A DNA stretch of 7,712 nucleotides, taken from positions 1 to 7,712 of the forward strand of contig JADFHV010000097.1 of NCBI GenBank assembly GCA_022566975.1. Direction: 5' to 3'. Origin of the DNA: Chloroflexota bacterium. Lineage in GTDB: Bacteria > Chloroflexota > Dehalococcoidia > SAR202 > UBA11138. The notes beneath the pieces were generated by a model, which was given only the letters and a program-made list of their open reading frames with translations, ran no database searches and was not told the DNA's origin. The number at the start of each line of letters is the position of its first letter. Within the stretch, counting starts at the first letter, position 1. Position numbers and translations under genes: made by a program. Below are positions 1 through 6,172 of the stretch, in pieces.

Positions 1-136
1 TGAAGATGACGCCCCTCATCGCAATTTCGCTTTCCAACCGCTTCACCTGTGCCTCGAGGTTCATCACCGGCATATCCAGCAGCGTATCCACTATCTTATC
101 GACTTCATCCTCTTTTATTGATTTCCTCTTTTCCAT
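1..136 (-). CDS. Hypothetical small charged protein, 5' part only
   Basis: An ATG at 136-134 opens a frame that runs off the left edge after 45 codons without a stop. The visible protein starts MEKRKSIKEDEVDKIV and continues through a Leu/Met-rich stretch (TLLDMPVMNLEAQVKRLESEI). It is highly charged, and residues 28-40 could form a short amphipathic helix or coiled coil. I do not recognise the family. It begins 16 nt after the stop of the Toprim fragment on the same strand, so the two could be co-transcribed. No convincing Shine-Dalgarno site precedes it; the nearest purine tract is GAGA, about 10 nt upstream. The region is clearly more A+T-rich than the rest of the window, which fits an origin shared with the Toprim fragment rather than with the str operon. 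That it is coding is inferred from the open frame, start position and charge pattern. Confidence 0.45.
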   Translation of the reverse strand, partial: MEKRKSIKEDEVDKIVDTLLDMPVMNLEAQVKRLESEIAMRGVIF

Positions 137-152
137 ATAAATGGTCTCAGCA

Positions 153-440
153 TCAACTGAGTATTTCTCGCAAGTACCGAGATCCAAGGTACTCAGGTTG
201 CATTCCATCCGGCAGATACACTGCCTTCAATGGCCTACTCTCTCTAAGAGCATCAACGGCTTTGTTCATCCCGTGCCTACCGGCACCATCACCGTCGAGC
301 ATCAGAGTTAAGCGCTGGTCAAGTGTTAGCAACTGTCTTTGCTGATCTTTACTCACTGAAGATCCCATGAGGGCCACGCTCTCAATTCCTGACCGATATA
401 GAGCCGTTACATCGAAAAAGCCCTCGACCACTACGATCTC
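153..440 (-). pseudogene. DnaG-like primase C-terminal Toprim domain, N-terminus missing
   Basis: This is the Toprim catalytic domain of a DnaG-type primase, a fold that binds Mg2+ during RNA primer synthesis. All three hallmark motifs are visible in order: VVVEGFFDV with the catalytic Glu (about 423), the metal-binding Asp pair in MLDGDGAGRHG (about 280-310), and LPDGMQPEYL near the end. The '[14 protein letters not shown]' and 'QPEYL' wording resembles the CHC2/Toprim primases often found on plasmids and integrated elements more than the chromosomal replication DnaG; this is family knowledge, not a search. The frame stays open to 524, but upstream of about 440 it reads fusA sequence out of frame, so the zinc-binding and RNA-polymerase-like domains are absent. 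The C-terminus ends soon after the Toprim domain, without a DnaB-binding region. It is a fragment joined to fusA, and the 5' part may exist elsewhere if the contig is chimeric. Confidence 0.8.
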
Positions 441-2394
441 CCTGGCCTTCGATGCTTCGGATGTTCGCCCGCCGCCGGCCGAGGTCACCCAGGACCTCAC
501 CAAGAAATTCGCCTGGAGTAACAACCTCCAGGCGCATTATCGGCTCAAGCAACACCGGGTGGGCCTTCGCTACGGCCGCCTTGGCCGCCATGGACCCCGC
601 GATATGGAATGACATCTTGGACGAGTCCACCTCGTGATAGCTGCCGTCGACGAGCGTCACCCTCACGTCGACCATCGGATAGCCGGAGAGCGGGCCGGTG
701 TTCAACGCCTCCCTGACCCCACCCTCCACCGCCGAGATGAACTCCTGGGGGATCGCTCCACCCCGGATCTTCCGCTCGAACTCTATGCCGGACCCTCGCT
801 CCAACGGCTCTATCTCGATCCATACGTGGCCATACTGGCCGTGCCCGCCCGTCTGCCGGACGAACCGCCCCTCCGCCCTGGCGGGTGACGCGATGGCCTC
901 CCTGAAGGCCACCCTCGGCTTCCCAACGTTCCCCTCCACGTTGAACTCTCGCCGCATCCGGTCGGTGAGAATCTCCAGGTGGAGCTCCCCCATACCGGAC
1001 ATCACCGTCTGGCCCGTCTCGTCATCGTGGACGATCTTAAACGTCGGGTCCTCGTCGGATAGCTTCGCCAGAGCGTCCGCCAGTCGGTCTTGGTCAGCGC
1101 GGGACTTGGGCTCGATGGCCACCGATACCACGGGGTCTGGGAAGGTGATCGTATCCAGAACGATGGGGGCGTTCTGGTCGCAGATGGTGTCTCCAGTCGA
1201 AGTGTACTTCAGGCCCACCGCCGCGGCTATCTGGCCTGCCGACACCTCCTCCACCTCCTCCCGGTTCTGAGCGTGCATCCTGACTAGCCGGCCCAGCCGC
1301 TCCCTCTTGCCATTGGAGGAGTTGAACGTCATGGCGCCCGTCTTCACGGACCCGGAGTAGACTCGGAAGTAGACCAGTCGGCCGATAAAGGCGTCGGATA
1401 CCGTCTTGAAAGCAAGCGCGGCAAAAGGCGCCTCATCGCTCGGTCCGCGGGACACATCCCGGCCCGTTCCGTACTCCTTGCCTTGCGCAGGCGGCACGTC
1501 CAGGGGACTGGGCAGATATGCACCTATGGCGTCCAGAAGCGGCTGAATGCCCATGTTCCGGAGGGCGCTACCACACAGCACCGGCACCAGCTTATACCCG
1601 ACGGTGGCCCGGCGCAGCGCCGTCTTCAGCTCCTCCTTGGTTATCTCCCTCTCTTCCAGATACTTGACGATGAGCTCCTCGTCGGTCTCCGCTATCTTCT
1701 CGACCAGCACGCCGCGATAGTTGCGGAACTCATCTTCCAACTCCTCTGGGACCGGCCCCTCCAGCGGCATCCCCTTGCCCTCGGTATCGAATATGAGGGC
1801 CTTCCCCTCTATGAGGTCCACGACCCCCCGGAACGAGTCCTCCGATCCGATGGGGATCTGCAACGCCACCGCGTTCGCCCGCAATCGATGCGTGATGCTG
1901 TCTATCGCCCGGTGCAGGTCCGCGCCCACCCTGTCCATCTTGTTGATGAAGCACACCCGCGGTACTTTGTATCGGTCCGCCTGCCTCCACACCGTCTCCG
2001 ACTGGGGCTCCACCCCCGCAACGGCGTCGAAGACGACCACACCACCGTCTAGGATCCGAAGACTTCGCTCCACCTCGGCCGTGAAGTCCACGTGCCCCGG
2101 CGTGTCTATGACGTTGATGGTGTAGTCCTTCCAGTCACACGTCGTGGCGGCCGCGGTGATGGTGATGCCACGCTCTCTCTCCTGGGGCATCCAGTCCATC
2201 GCCGTGGTGCCTTCGTCAACCCCACCGATCTTGTATATCCGCCCGGCGATATAGAGCACACGTTCGGTGACCGTGGTCTTCCCGGCATCGACATGCGCAA
2301 TGAACCCTATGTTACGGATATTGGCCAGGAGTCGGTTCCCAGACATGGCGGTTGATCGCCCCGCAGGCCGCGTGATCGGCTTCGTGGCTACCAT
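382..2394 (-). CDS. fusA: Elongation factor G, truncated in domain V
   Basis: EF-G is the ribosomal GTPase that drives translocation and, with RRF, ribosome recycling. The 670-residue frame shows G1 AHVDAGKTT (33-41), G2 around [18 protein letters not shown] (61-78), G3 DTPGH (97-101), G4 NKMD (151-154), G5 GSA (275-277), then domains II-III and the domain IV motif [15 protein letters not shown]. Homology stops at IRSIEGQGD (residue 653, about 436). The last 17 residues are out-of-frame primase sequence. About 50-60 residues of domain V, including the usual region around MFGYATDLRS, are missing. The chosen ATG overlaps the rpsG stop by 7 nt (ATGGTAG), implying translational coupling. A second candidate start is Met17 (2346), which lies nearer the usual EF-G N-terminus and would leave a 41-nt gap. 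It is the third gene of rpsL-rpsG-fusA. A protein this short should not work as EF-G, so the break is either biological damage or a chimeric contig. Confidence 0.93.
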   Translation of the reverse strand: MVATKPITRPAGRSTAMSGNRLLANIRNIGFIAHVDAGKTTVTERVLYIAGRIYKIGGVDEGTTAMDWMPQERERGITITAAATTCDWKDYTINVIDTPGHVDFTAEVERSLRILDGGVVVFDAVAGVEPQSETVWRQADRYKVPRVCFINKMDRVGADLHRAIDSITHRLRANAVALQIPIGSEDSFRGVVDLIEGKALIFDTEGKGMPLEGPVPEELEDEFRNYRGVLVEKIAETDEELIVKYLEEREITKEELKTALRRATVGYKLVPVLCGSALRNMGIQPLLDAIGAYLPSPLDVPPAQGKEYGTGRDVSRGPSDEAPFAALAFKTVSDAFIGRLVYFRVYSGSVKTGAMTFNSSNGKRERLGRLVRMHAQNREEVEEVSAGQIAAAVGLKYTSTGDTICDQNAPIVLDTITFPDPVVSVAIEPKSRADQDRLADALAKLSDEDPTFKIVHDDETGQTVMSGMGELHLEILTDRMRREFNVEGNVGKPRVAFREAIASPARAEGRFVRQTGGHGQYGHVWIEIEPLERGSGIEFERKIRGGAIPQEFISAVEGGVREALNTGPLSGYPMVDVRVTLVDGSYHEVDSSKMSFHIAGSMAAKAAVAKAHPVLLEPIMRLEVVTPGEFLGEVLGDLGRRRANIRSIEGQGDRSGRGLFRCNGSISVRN
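430..445. other. Breakpoint between fusA and the primase fragment
   Basis: On the minus strand the EF-G codons ...ATC GAA GGC CAG GGA GAT (IEGQGD) run directly into the Toprim codons GAG ATC GTA GTG GTC GAG (EIVVVE), which are in another frame. The join can be placed within a few bases around 436-440, where both readings share GGGAGAT. G+C is about 48% in 1-420 and about 64% in 421-720 (hand counts). Both genes are incomplete at this point and neither missing half is in the window. No transposon end, target duplication or tRNA is visible here. Confidence 0.8.
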
Positions 2395-2858
2395 CTGTAG
2401 TGGACAAACGCCCGATTGGCCTCGGCCATTCGGTACAGGTCTTCCCGTCGTTTTACGGCGGCTCCCTGCCCTCGGGACGCCTCCAGAAGCTCCTGGGCCA
2501 GCCCCTCGAACATCGGCCTGCCCTTCCTAGCCCGCGCCGAAATGACTATCCAACGCATCCCCAGCGTCAGCCGCCTCTCCGGTCTCACCTCGGTCGGCAC
2601 CTGGTAGGTCGCCCCACCAACCCTTCGAGACTTCACCTCGACCATAGGCGTCGCGTTCTTGACCGCCTGATCGAACACCTCAAGAGGAGGCCGCCTGGCC
2701 TCCCTCTCAACCTGGTCAAGGGCGTCGTAGACAATGCGCTGGGCCACCGTCTTCTTGCCCTTCATCATGACCTTGTTGATAAAGCGGCTCAGATCGACGC
2801 TGTTATACTTCGAATCCGCGAGGGGCACTCGCTTCTCCGCCCTTCTGCGTCGCGCCAT
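2388..2858 (-). CDS. rpsG: Small ribosomal subunit protein uS7
   Basis: S7 is the primary binder that nucleates folding of the 16S rRNA 3' major domain (the 30S head) and lines the E site near the mRNA exit. The 156-residue protein is full length for the family. It shows the basic N-terminus [10 protein letters not shown], the helix [22 protein letters not shown] (26-47), the signature [15 protein letters not shown] (74-88), MRWIV (101-105) and the classic end [21 protein letters not shown] (136-156). A GGGGA Shine-Dalgarno sits about 8 nt before the ATG. It lies 104 nt downstream of rpsL and overlaps the fusA start by 7 nt, the usual str-operon order. In E. coli, S7 represses translation of its own operon by binding the rpsL-rpsG spacer; whether that holds here cannot be read from the sequence. 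Nothing looks abnormal. Confidence 0.98.
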   Translation of the reverse strand: MARRRRAEKRVPLADSKYNSVDLSRFINKVMMKGKKTVAQRIVYDALDQVEREARRPPLEVFDQAVKNATPMVEVKSRRVGGATYQVPTEVRPERRLTLGMRWIVISARARKGRPMFEGLAQELLEASRGQGAAVKRREDLYRMAEANRAFVHYRW

Positions 2859-2962
2859 CTCTTAATTCCCCTGCTTTCTATCTCGCCCGCTTGACTCTTG
2901 TGTCGACCGGATGGCTTTCCCTCTCCCCCGTCCCGCGGTCGGCACTTAGAGAGGGGCTGTTC
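2859..2962 (-). other. rpsL-rpsG intercistronic spacer
   Basis: This 104-nt spacer holds the rpsG Shine-Dalgarno and a possible stem of 7 bp (CCCTCTC at 2919-2925 with GAGAGGG at 2949-2955, loop 23 nt). In E. coli the equivalent spacer is the target of S7 autoregulation. The structure here is not conserved enough by eye to assert the same mechanism. Confidence 0.3.
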
Positions 2963-3385
2963 CTATGTCGGTCGAGGGTTCCTCTTGCTGCCATACTTGC
3001 TCCGCCCCCGCCTCCGGTCATCCACGCCGGCGGTGTCGAGTGCACCACGGACAATGTGGTACCGCACACCCGGAAGGTCCTTCACACGGCCGCCCCGGAT
3101 CAGGACCACCGAGTGCTCCTGTAGGTTGTGCCCCTCTCCTGGGATGTACGCCGTGACCTCCATGCCGTTGGTCAGCCTCACCCTGGCCACCTTTCGCAGG
3201 GCCGAGTTGGGCTTCTTGGGCGTCTGAGTCCGCACCTGGATGCAAACGCCCCGCTTCTGAGGAGCGCCCGAGTCTCGGTGCCCACGGTTCTTCAGCGAGT
3301 TAAAGGAGAAGCGTAGCGCCGGAGCCTTGTCCTTCTTGCGCTTGCTCTTTCTCCCCTTCCTCACGAGCTGGTTTACAGTCGGCAT
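2963..3385 (-). CDS. rpsL: Small ribosomal subunit protein uS12 with family insertion
   Basis: S12 sits at the 30S decoding centre and controls the accuracy of tRNA selection. The frame stays open up to 3535, but the correct start is the ATG at 3385 ([13 protein letters not shown]). It matches the family N-terminus and has AGGGAG 4 nt upstream, and the promoter overlaps the longer version. The 140-residue protein contains [10 protein letters not shown] (42-51), [11 protein letters not shown] (55-65), [23 protein letters not shown] (71-93) and [13 protein letters not shown] (98-110). The lysines where streptomycin-resistance changes occur (K57/K58 and K102) are wild type, and Asp103, the residue methylthiolated in E. 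coli, is present. Residues 26-40 ([15 protein letters not shown]) are an insertion compared with E. coli. I recall similar insertions in Chloroflexota S12. The tail after SKYGSKR is short and normal. It is the first gene of the operon. Confidence 0.97.
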   Translation of the reverse strand: MPTVNQLVRKGRKSKRKKDKAPALRFSFNSLKNRGHRDSGAPQKRGVCIQVRTQTPKKPNSALRKVARVRLTNGMEVTAYIPGEGHNLQEHSVVLIRGGRVKDLPGVRYHIVRGALDTAGVDDRRRGRSKYGSKRNPRPT

Positions 3386-3442
3386 GGTTCTCCCTGCAAC
3401 TGGACGAGCGATGTCCGTCACCACGTCGGGCGACAAAGGGAA

Positions 3443-3471
3443 ATTATACAAATCCCCAACACCTATGTCAA
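3443..3471 (-). promoter_or_regulatory. Consensus sigma-70 promoter of the str operon
   Basis: On the minus strand a perfect -35 TTGACA (3471-3466) is followed by exactly 17 nt and a perfect -10 TATAAT (3448-3443). Transcription would start near 3436, giving a leader of about 50 nt before the rpsL ATG at 3385, with AGGGAG as ribosome-binding site. The A/T-rich -10 stands out in G+C-rich surroundings. Its placement directly before a ribosomal protein operon makes a strong housekeeping promoter very likely. No separate activator site was recognised. Confidence 0.88.
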
Positions 3472-3473
3472 CG

Positions 3474-3496
3474 GCCCGGCGGCCCCGAAGCCGGGC
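3474..3496. other. Hairpin just upstream of the str promoter
   Basis: GCCCGGC (3474-3480) and GCCGGGC (3490-3496) form a perfect 7-bp inverted repeat with a 9-nt loop, ending 2 nt upstream of the -35 box. There is no T-tract, so it is not a standard terminator. It could act as an operator or simply be G+C-rich chance structure. Confidence 0.3.
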
Positions 3497-3780
3497 AAAC
3501 CGGACGCCCTGCGGATTGCTCATCCGCGGGGACACTCCTTCGGCGGTCTTGCGTCTCCGATTGGCCTCTCCCTGCCAGACGCGAGCGCTCTCACCTCGTG
3601 GACCCTGGTAAGACGGGAGACCCTGTTGAGGACCTGGCTGGGGTCGTGGTCAGGACTCGGCTGCGAGCGGGGGACTACATCCAGCAGGGGGTGAGTCTGG
3701 GTGGGCGCAGACCAGGTGAGGGGAACGGACCACGATTGCTGATCGAGTCTCGCCCGGGCTACTGCGACTCGCACTGCTCA
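3497..3780. other. Non-coding gap between the HU terminator and the str promoter
   Basis: I see no supportable gene in these 284 bases. An 84-codon frame on the minus strand (3520-3774) has no family resemblance, an amino-acid mix typical of random G+C-rich sequence, and no good ribosome-binding site. A few local stems exist, for example GCGTCT/AGACGC around 3550-3585, and CCGCGGATGAGCAATCCGC contains a GCGGAT/ATCCGC hairpin near 3512-3530. None matches an RNA family that I can name. Confidence 0.4.
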
Positions 3781-3814
3781 CAACAAAAGGCGGGCCCGGA
3801 TGACCAGGCCCGCC
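3781..3814 (-). terminator. Rho-independent terminator of the HU gene
   Basis: Read on the minus strand, GGCGGGCC, a 10-nt loop and GGCCCGCC form a perfect 8-bp stem (3814-3789), followed at once by TTTTGTTG (3788-3781). It starts 31 nt after the HU stop codon. The T-tract lies only on the minus-strand side, so it terminates transcription from the HU gene and insulates the str promoter. Confidence 0.85.
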
Positions 3815-3845
3815 CGAAAAGCGGTTTCCGAACCAGAGGCCGGCT

Positions 3846-4130
3846 CTACTGCGCGGCTGTGCTCAGCTCGGCACCCGCGGTGAACCCCACACGCTTGTGG
3901 GCCGGGACCGTCATCAGGCCCCCACCGCCGCGGATGGGCCGGACACGCCTCGCCTTCACCTGCCTCACCTCGAACGAGCCGAAGCCCGTGAGCACCACCC
4001 GATTGCCTGCGGCCAGCGCTTCCTGAATGCTGTCCAGCACCGCGTTCAGGGCGGCATCCCCTTGCGACTTCGACCCGCCCATCTTGGCCGCTACTCGGGA
4101 GGACATATCGCTCTTTCTAAGTGTCGCCAT
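3846..4130 (-). CDS. HU/IHF-family nucleoid protein with atypical arm
   Basis: HU-family dimers bend and compact DNA using two beta-ribbon arms that enter the minor groove. The 94-residue length is typical. The helical dimerisation half is residues 1-45 (SSRVAAKMGGSKSQGDAALNAVLDSIQEALAAG). The core motif VVLTGFGSFEVRQVKAR (45-61) and the C-terminal GFTAGAEL (82-89) place it in the family. The arm tip differs: where E. coli HU has GRNPQTGKEI, this protein has VRPIRGGGGLM, one residue longer, with the proline one position earlier and four consecutive glycines. I think related HU variants occur in other high-G+C bacteria, but I cannot verify this. AAGGAGGT lies 10 nt before the ATG. The gene has its own promoter at 4213-4240 and a terminator at 3781-3814, so it is probably monocistronic. 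HU versus IHF cannot be decided from the sequence. Confidence 0.95.
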   Translation of the reverse strand: MATLRKSDMSSRVAAKMGGSKSQGDAALNAVLDSIQEALAAGNRVVLTGFGSFEVRQVKARRVRPIRGGGGLMTVPAHKRVGFTAGAELSTAAQ

Positions 4131-4212
4131 ACTCCAGGCACCTCCTTGGTGTTAGTGCGCTCCGTCCCTGCGCCTTCACAGGGCTTCTCGACCTTCGTCG
4201 CCTGTAACAACG

Positions 4213-4240
4213 TATATACGAACGTCGCTGCCCGTGTCAA
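4213..4240 (-). promoter_or_regulatory. Probable promoter of the HU gene
   Basis: On the minus strand TTGACA (4240-4235) is followed by 16 nt and TATATA (4218-4213). The -10 region is embedded in the 10-bp palindrome CGTATATACG (4211-4220). A start near 4206 would leave a leader of about 75 nt before the ATG at 4130, with a near-perfect Shine-Dalgarno. The -35 is exact, while the -10 matches 4 of 6 positions. Confidence 0.65.
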
Positions 4241-4554
4241 GGCTCTGGCGGCCAATTCCAGGCCAACTTCTTGGGCACCAACGTCACGCCCAAAAAGTCC
4301 TTTGAGAGCCGACCCCAGAGACCCTCCCCAGAGGCGTTTCGGCCGGCCGGGTTTACGAGCAGTCCTCTACCCTTCTGGAGCACTAAAGGTCGGAGGCGTC
4401 GGACTTGCGCGCCGGGTCCATGCGTACTCCCATCGCAGCCTCCCACCACTCTCGACGGGGCCACGCTCATCGAGACTCTCGACAAGACCGAGGTCCGTTG
4501 GGCGGGAACGGCCTGGGGAGGGGTTGCACGCCTAGTTACGGCGGTGGAGCGACA
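4241..4554. other. Intergenic region between fpg and the HU promoter
   Basis: I find no supportable gene in these 314 bases. Two structures on the minus-strand transcript could affect the end of the fpg message: an imperfect stem at 4491-4514 (AGGCCGTT/AACGGACCT with one bulge), about 40 nt after the fpg stop, and a 10-bp stem with one G-U pair at 4267-4297 (CTTTTTGGGC/GCCCAAGAAG, loop 11 nt). Neither has a T-tract after it. An 82-codon minus-strand frame (4237-4485) lacks family features. Confidence 0.4.
4267..4297. other. 10-bp hairpin upstream of the HU promoter
   Basis: CTTCTTGGGC (4267-4276) and GCCCAAAAAG (4288-4297) pair over 10 bp with one wobble and an 11-nt loop. It lies 27 nt upstream of the HU -35 box. 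Without a T-tract after it on either strand, it is at most a weak terminator or a processing stem for the fpg transcript. Confidence 0.35.
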
Positions 4555-5376
4555 CTAGTTGCTTATCAGCAGCCCGGGCTGGCAACCTCGACAGTAGCTC
4601 GTTATCCGACGGTTGGCCGTCACCTGGCTGATGGGCTTTCCACAGTCCGGACAGGGCTGACCGCCCCTGTTATGGACCTTCAGGAAGTCCCGCACCTTCA
4701 CGTGGATATCCTCGCCCATCCGCTCACGGAGCACAGGAATCGCGCTCTCCACCACCTCACGCGACTTCTCGTACAGAGCCCGCAGCTCTTTCGGGCCGAG
4801 CGCCTGGCGCTTGCGGAAGGGGTATATCTTCGCCGCAAACAGAACCTCATCCGCATACGCATTCCCGATGCCTGCGATCACCCGTCCTCGAGTGAGGACG
4901 CCCTTGATCTCGCCGTGGAACCGCCTTAGCCGCTGCTGGAACTCCTCGAACGTAAAGTCGTCCAGCACGTCCGGACCCTGCTCGCCCAACCGCGGGACAT
5001 CCCCAAGCTGCGCCTCGGTCACGTAGTAGACCCCGCCCATCTGGCGGTCGTCCAGGTACCGCACCTCCCTGCCGTTCCCGAGTGCAAACAAAAGACATGT
5101 GCGCTTCGACATCCTCTCCGACGGCGGGCAGTACTGCAGGACGCCGGTGAGCATCGGGTTAATCACCAGCAGCCGCTTTCCGGACAGCCCCATTAGCAGG
5201 AACTTGCCTCGTCGCTGGACACCCGTGAACGTCCTGCCCGGGATATCCTCCTCGAGGTCCCCGGCCATAGGCCGCAGTACGCTCGGCTTGATCACCGACG
5301 CAGACACCACCTCTACGCCGAGGATCCGCTCTGCGAGAAACTCCCTGACCACCTCCAGGTCCGGCGCCTCAGGCAT
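4555..5376 (-). CDS. Fpg/Nei-family DNA glycosylase/AP lyase
   Basis: This enzyme removes oxidised bases such as 8-oxoguanine or oxidised pyrimidines and cleaves the resulting abasic site. The 273-residue frame starts at the ATG at 5376: processing must expose Pro2, the Schiff-base nucleophile, followed by Glu3 (MPEAPDLEVV), and GGGAGG sits 5 nt upstream. The longer open frame to 5625 is spacer. Lys58 in RRGKFLL is the phosphate-contacting lysine. The helix-two-turn-helix motif includes GIGNAYADEVLFAAKIYP (169-186) with Asn172. A zinc finger C242-X2-C245-X16-C262-X2-C265 carries the ANRRITSYC strand. The void-filling loop differs from classic MutM: INPMLTG replaces the usual HLGMTG, and LDDRQMGG replaces DPRRFG, so Phe is replaced by Met. 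Substrate preference is therefore uncertain, and neither mutM nor nei is assigned as a symbol. It is divergent from rplS. Confidence 0.93.
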   Translation of the reverse strand: MPEAPDLEVVREFLAERILGVEVVSASVIKPSVLRPMAGDLEEDIPGRTFTGVQRRGKFLLMGLSGKRLLVINPMLTGVLQYCPPSERMSKRTCLLFALGNGREVRYLDDRQMGGVYYVTEAQLGDVPRLGEQGPDVLDDFTFEEFQQRLRRFHGEIKGVLTRGRVIAGIGNAYADEVLFAAKIYPFRKRQALGPKELRALYEKSREVVESAIPVLRERMGEDIHVKVRDFLKVHNRGGQPCPDCGKPISQVTANRRITSYCRGCQPGLLISN

Positions 5377-5453
5377 CTCTCCCTCCCACACAGCTCGCTG
5401 CCATGACCGAAGTCTACCACCCATCTCAAGGCCGGCGTCCCCCTCGACAGGAG

Positions 5454-5470
5454 GGGCCCACGATGGGCCC
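5454..5470. repeat. Perfect inverted repeat GGGCCCA-CGA-TGGGCCC
   Basis: A 17-bp near-palindrome lies 78 nt upstream of the fpg start. It could be an operator for fpg or a small hairpin. No regulator with this site is known to me. Confidence 0.5.
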
Positions 5471-5643
5471 TGGCGTCCACGCGGCGCGGGGTCGGCTGTG
5501 GGTGGGATCAAGGCTGAGTTGGGGCGGGCCACCCGCTGGACCGCCTGCCGATTGAGGGGCAGCGGAGGGTGGGCCGGGCGGGATCGAGACCGAGATGCGG
5601 CACACCTCGCGTCTACGTGCCCCACCTCATCCCTTGCGATCCC

Positions 5644-5673
5644 TTGCGCACGCCCACCCCCCGGGGGTAGAAT
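5644..5673 (+). promoter_or_regulatory. Probable rplS promoter
   Basis: TTGCGC (5644-5649), 18 nt, then TAGAAT (5668-5673) give 4/6 and 5/6 consensus matches. The expected start near 5680 leaves a leader of about 40 nt. A small inverted repeat, TACGA-TAT-TCGTA (5679-5691), lies right at the predicted start. AGGA, 10 nt before the ATG, is the only ribosome-binding candidate. Confidence 0.55.
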
Positions 5674-5720
5674 CTAACTACGATATTCGTAAACGTCATA
5701 GACCACTAGGACTCACTGCC

Positions 5721-6062
5721 ATGGAAGCCCAACAGCTAATCGAGCTCCAGCCCAACCCAGAGATCGACGACTTCCGGCCCGGCGACACCGTCCGAGTCAG
5801 CAGCCGGGTCACCGAAGGTGACCGCACGAGGACCCAGGTCTTCGAGGGCGTCGTCATCCGCAAGCGCGGAGGCGGCCCCAACGCCTCCTTCACCGTACGC
5901 AGGGTCACCCACGAGATCGGCGTCGAGCGCACCTTCCTGCTCTACTCCCCCACCGTCGAGGCCGTCAAGGTCGTCCGCCAGGGCTCCGTTCGCAGGGCCC
6001 GACTCTACTACCTCAGAGGACGCTCAGGACGCGCCGCCCGCATCAAGGAGCGCCGCCGCTAG
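5721..6062 (+). CDS. rplS: Large ribosomal subunit protein bL19
   Basis: L19 is a 50S protein at the interface with the 30S subunit and contributes to an intersubunit bridge. The 113-residue protein has the family layout: [34 protein letters not shown] (13-46), [21 protein letters not shown] (55-75), and the signature [23 protein letters not shown] near the C-terminus. The start is the ATG at 5721; the frame is open upstream to 5595, but that part precedes the promoter and has no L19 homology. In many bacteria rplS follows trmD in an operon. Here the upstream gene is a divergent glycosylase, and a promoter is visible just ahead of rplS, so it begins its own transcript. A palindromic repeat element starts about 25 nt after its stop. 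Nothing is abnormal in the coding sequence. Confidence 0.97.
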   Translation: MEAQQLIELQPNPEIDDFRPGDTVRVSSRVTEGDRTRTQVFEGVVIRKRGGGPNASFTVRRVTHEIGVERTFLLYSPTVEAVKVVRQGSVRRARLYYLRGRSGRAARIKERRR

Positions 6063-6129
6063 GTCCCACCCCTCGGGTGCGAGCGGGCCGGGTGGTCCGC
6101 AGGGTCTTTCGGTTCATCGTCACCCGGTC

Positions 6130-6149
6130 CCCCAGACTGAAGTCCGGGG
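6130..6149. repeat. Left hairpin of the palindromic element
   Basis: CCCC and GGGG flank a GACT-ga-AGTC core, with a single A/C mismatch between the two stem parts. Its core is the reverse complement of the right hairpin's core. Confidence 0.65.
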
Positions 6150-6172
6150 TTACCCTGCTCTCGTAACCTGAA

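Larger units (their letters stand above)
5377..5720. other. Divergent intergenic region between fpg and rplS
   Basis: These 344 bases serve both directions. They hold the fpg ribosome-binding site (GGGAGGGAG beside 5376), a perfect 7-bp inverted repeat with a CGA centre at 5454-5470, and the rplS promoter and leader at 5644-5720. Frames reading into both genes stay open here (minus from 5625, plus from 5595), but their proteins are Arg/Pro-rich and extend past the family N-termini. No separate gene is seen and no clear fpg promoter was found; TAGACT near 5411 is a possible -10 without a matching -35. Confidence 0.45.

Noticed and set aside
698..1270. Plus-strand open frames opposite fusA, including this one of 190 codons and another of 189 codons at 1483-2052
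   Set aside because: They lie fully within EF-G coding sequence on the other strand and show no domain features.
3211..3221. Streptomycin-resistance substitution in S12
   Set aside because: TPKKPNS and GGRVKDLPG are both wild type.
3386..3535. N-terminal extension of S12 upstream of MPTVNQ
   Set aside because: The promoter -10/-35 lies inside it, a good Shine-Dalgarno precedes the internal ATG, and the extension has no S12 homology.
3500..3590. Possible T-box leader (minus-strand GAAGGAGTGTCCCCGCGG)
   Set aside because: It only loosely resembles the T-box sequence. The invariant UGGNACC part is absent, and the downstream gene is a ribosomal protein rather than a tRNA synthetase or an amino-acid gene.
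4237..4485. 82-codon minus-strand frame between fpg and the HU gene
   Set aside because: It has no recognisable domain, ends inside the HU promoter and shows no ribosome-binding site. Alternative frames look equally protein-like.
5377..5625. 83-residue N-terminal extension of the Fpg protein
   Set aside because: The catalytic proline must be residue 2, so translation has to start at 5376. The extension is random-looking Arg/Pro-rich sequence.
5595..5720. N-terminal extension of L19
   Set aside because: It precedes the likely promoter and transcription start, and L19 homology starts after the ATG at 5721.
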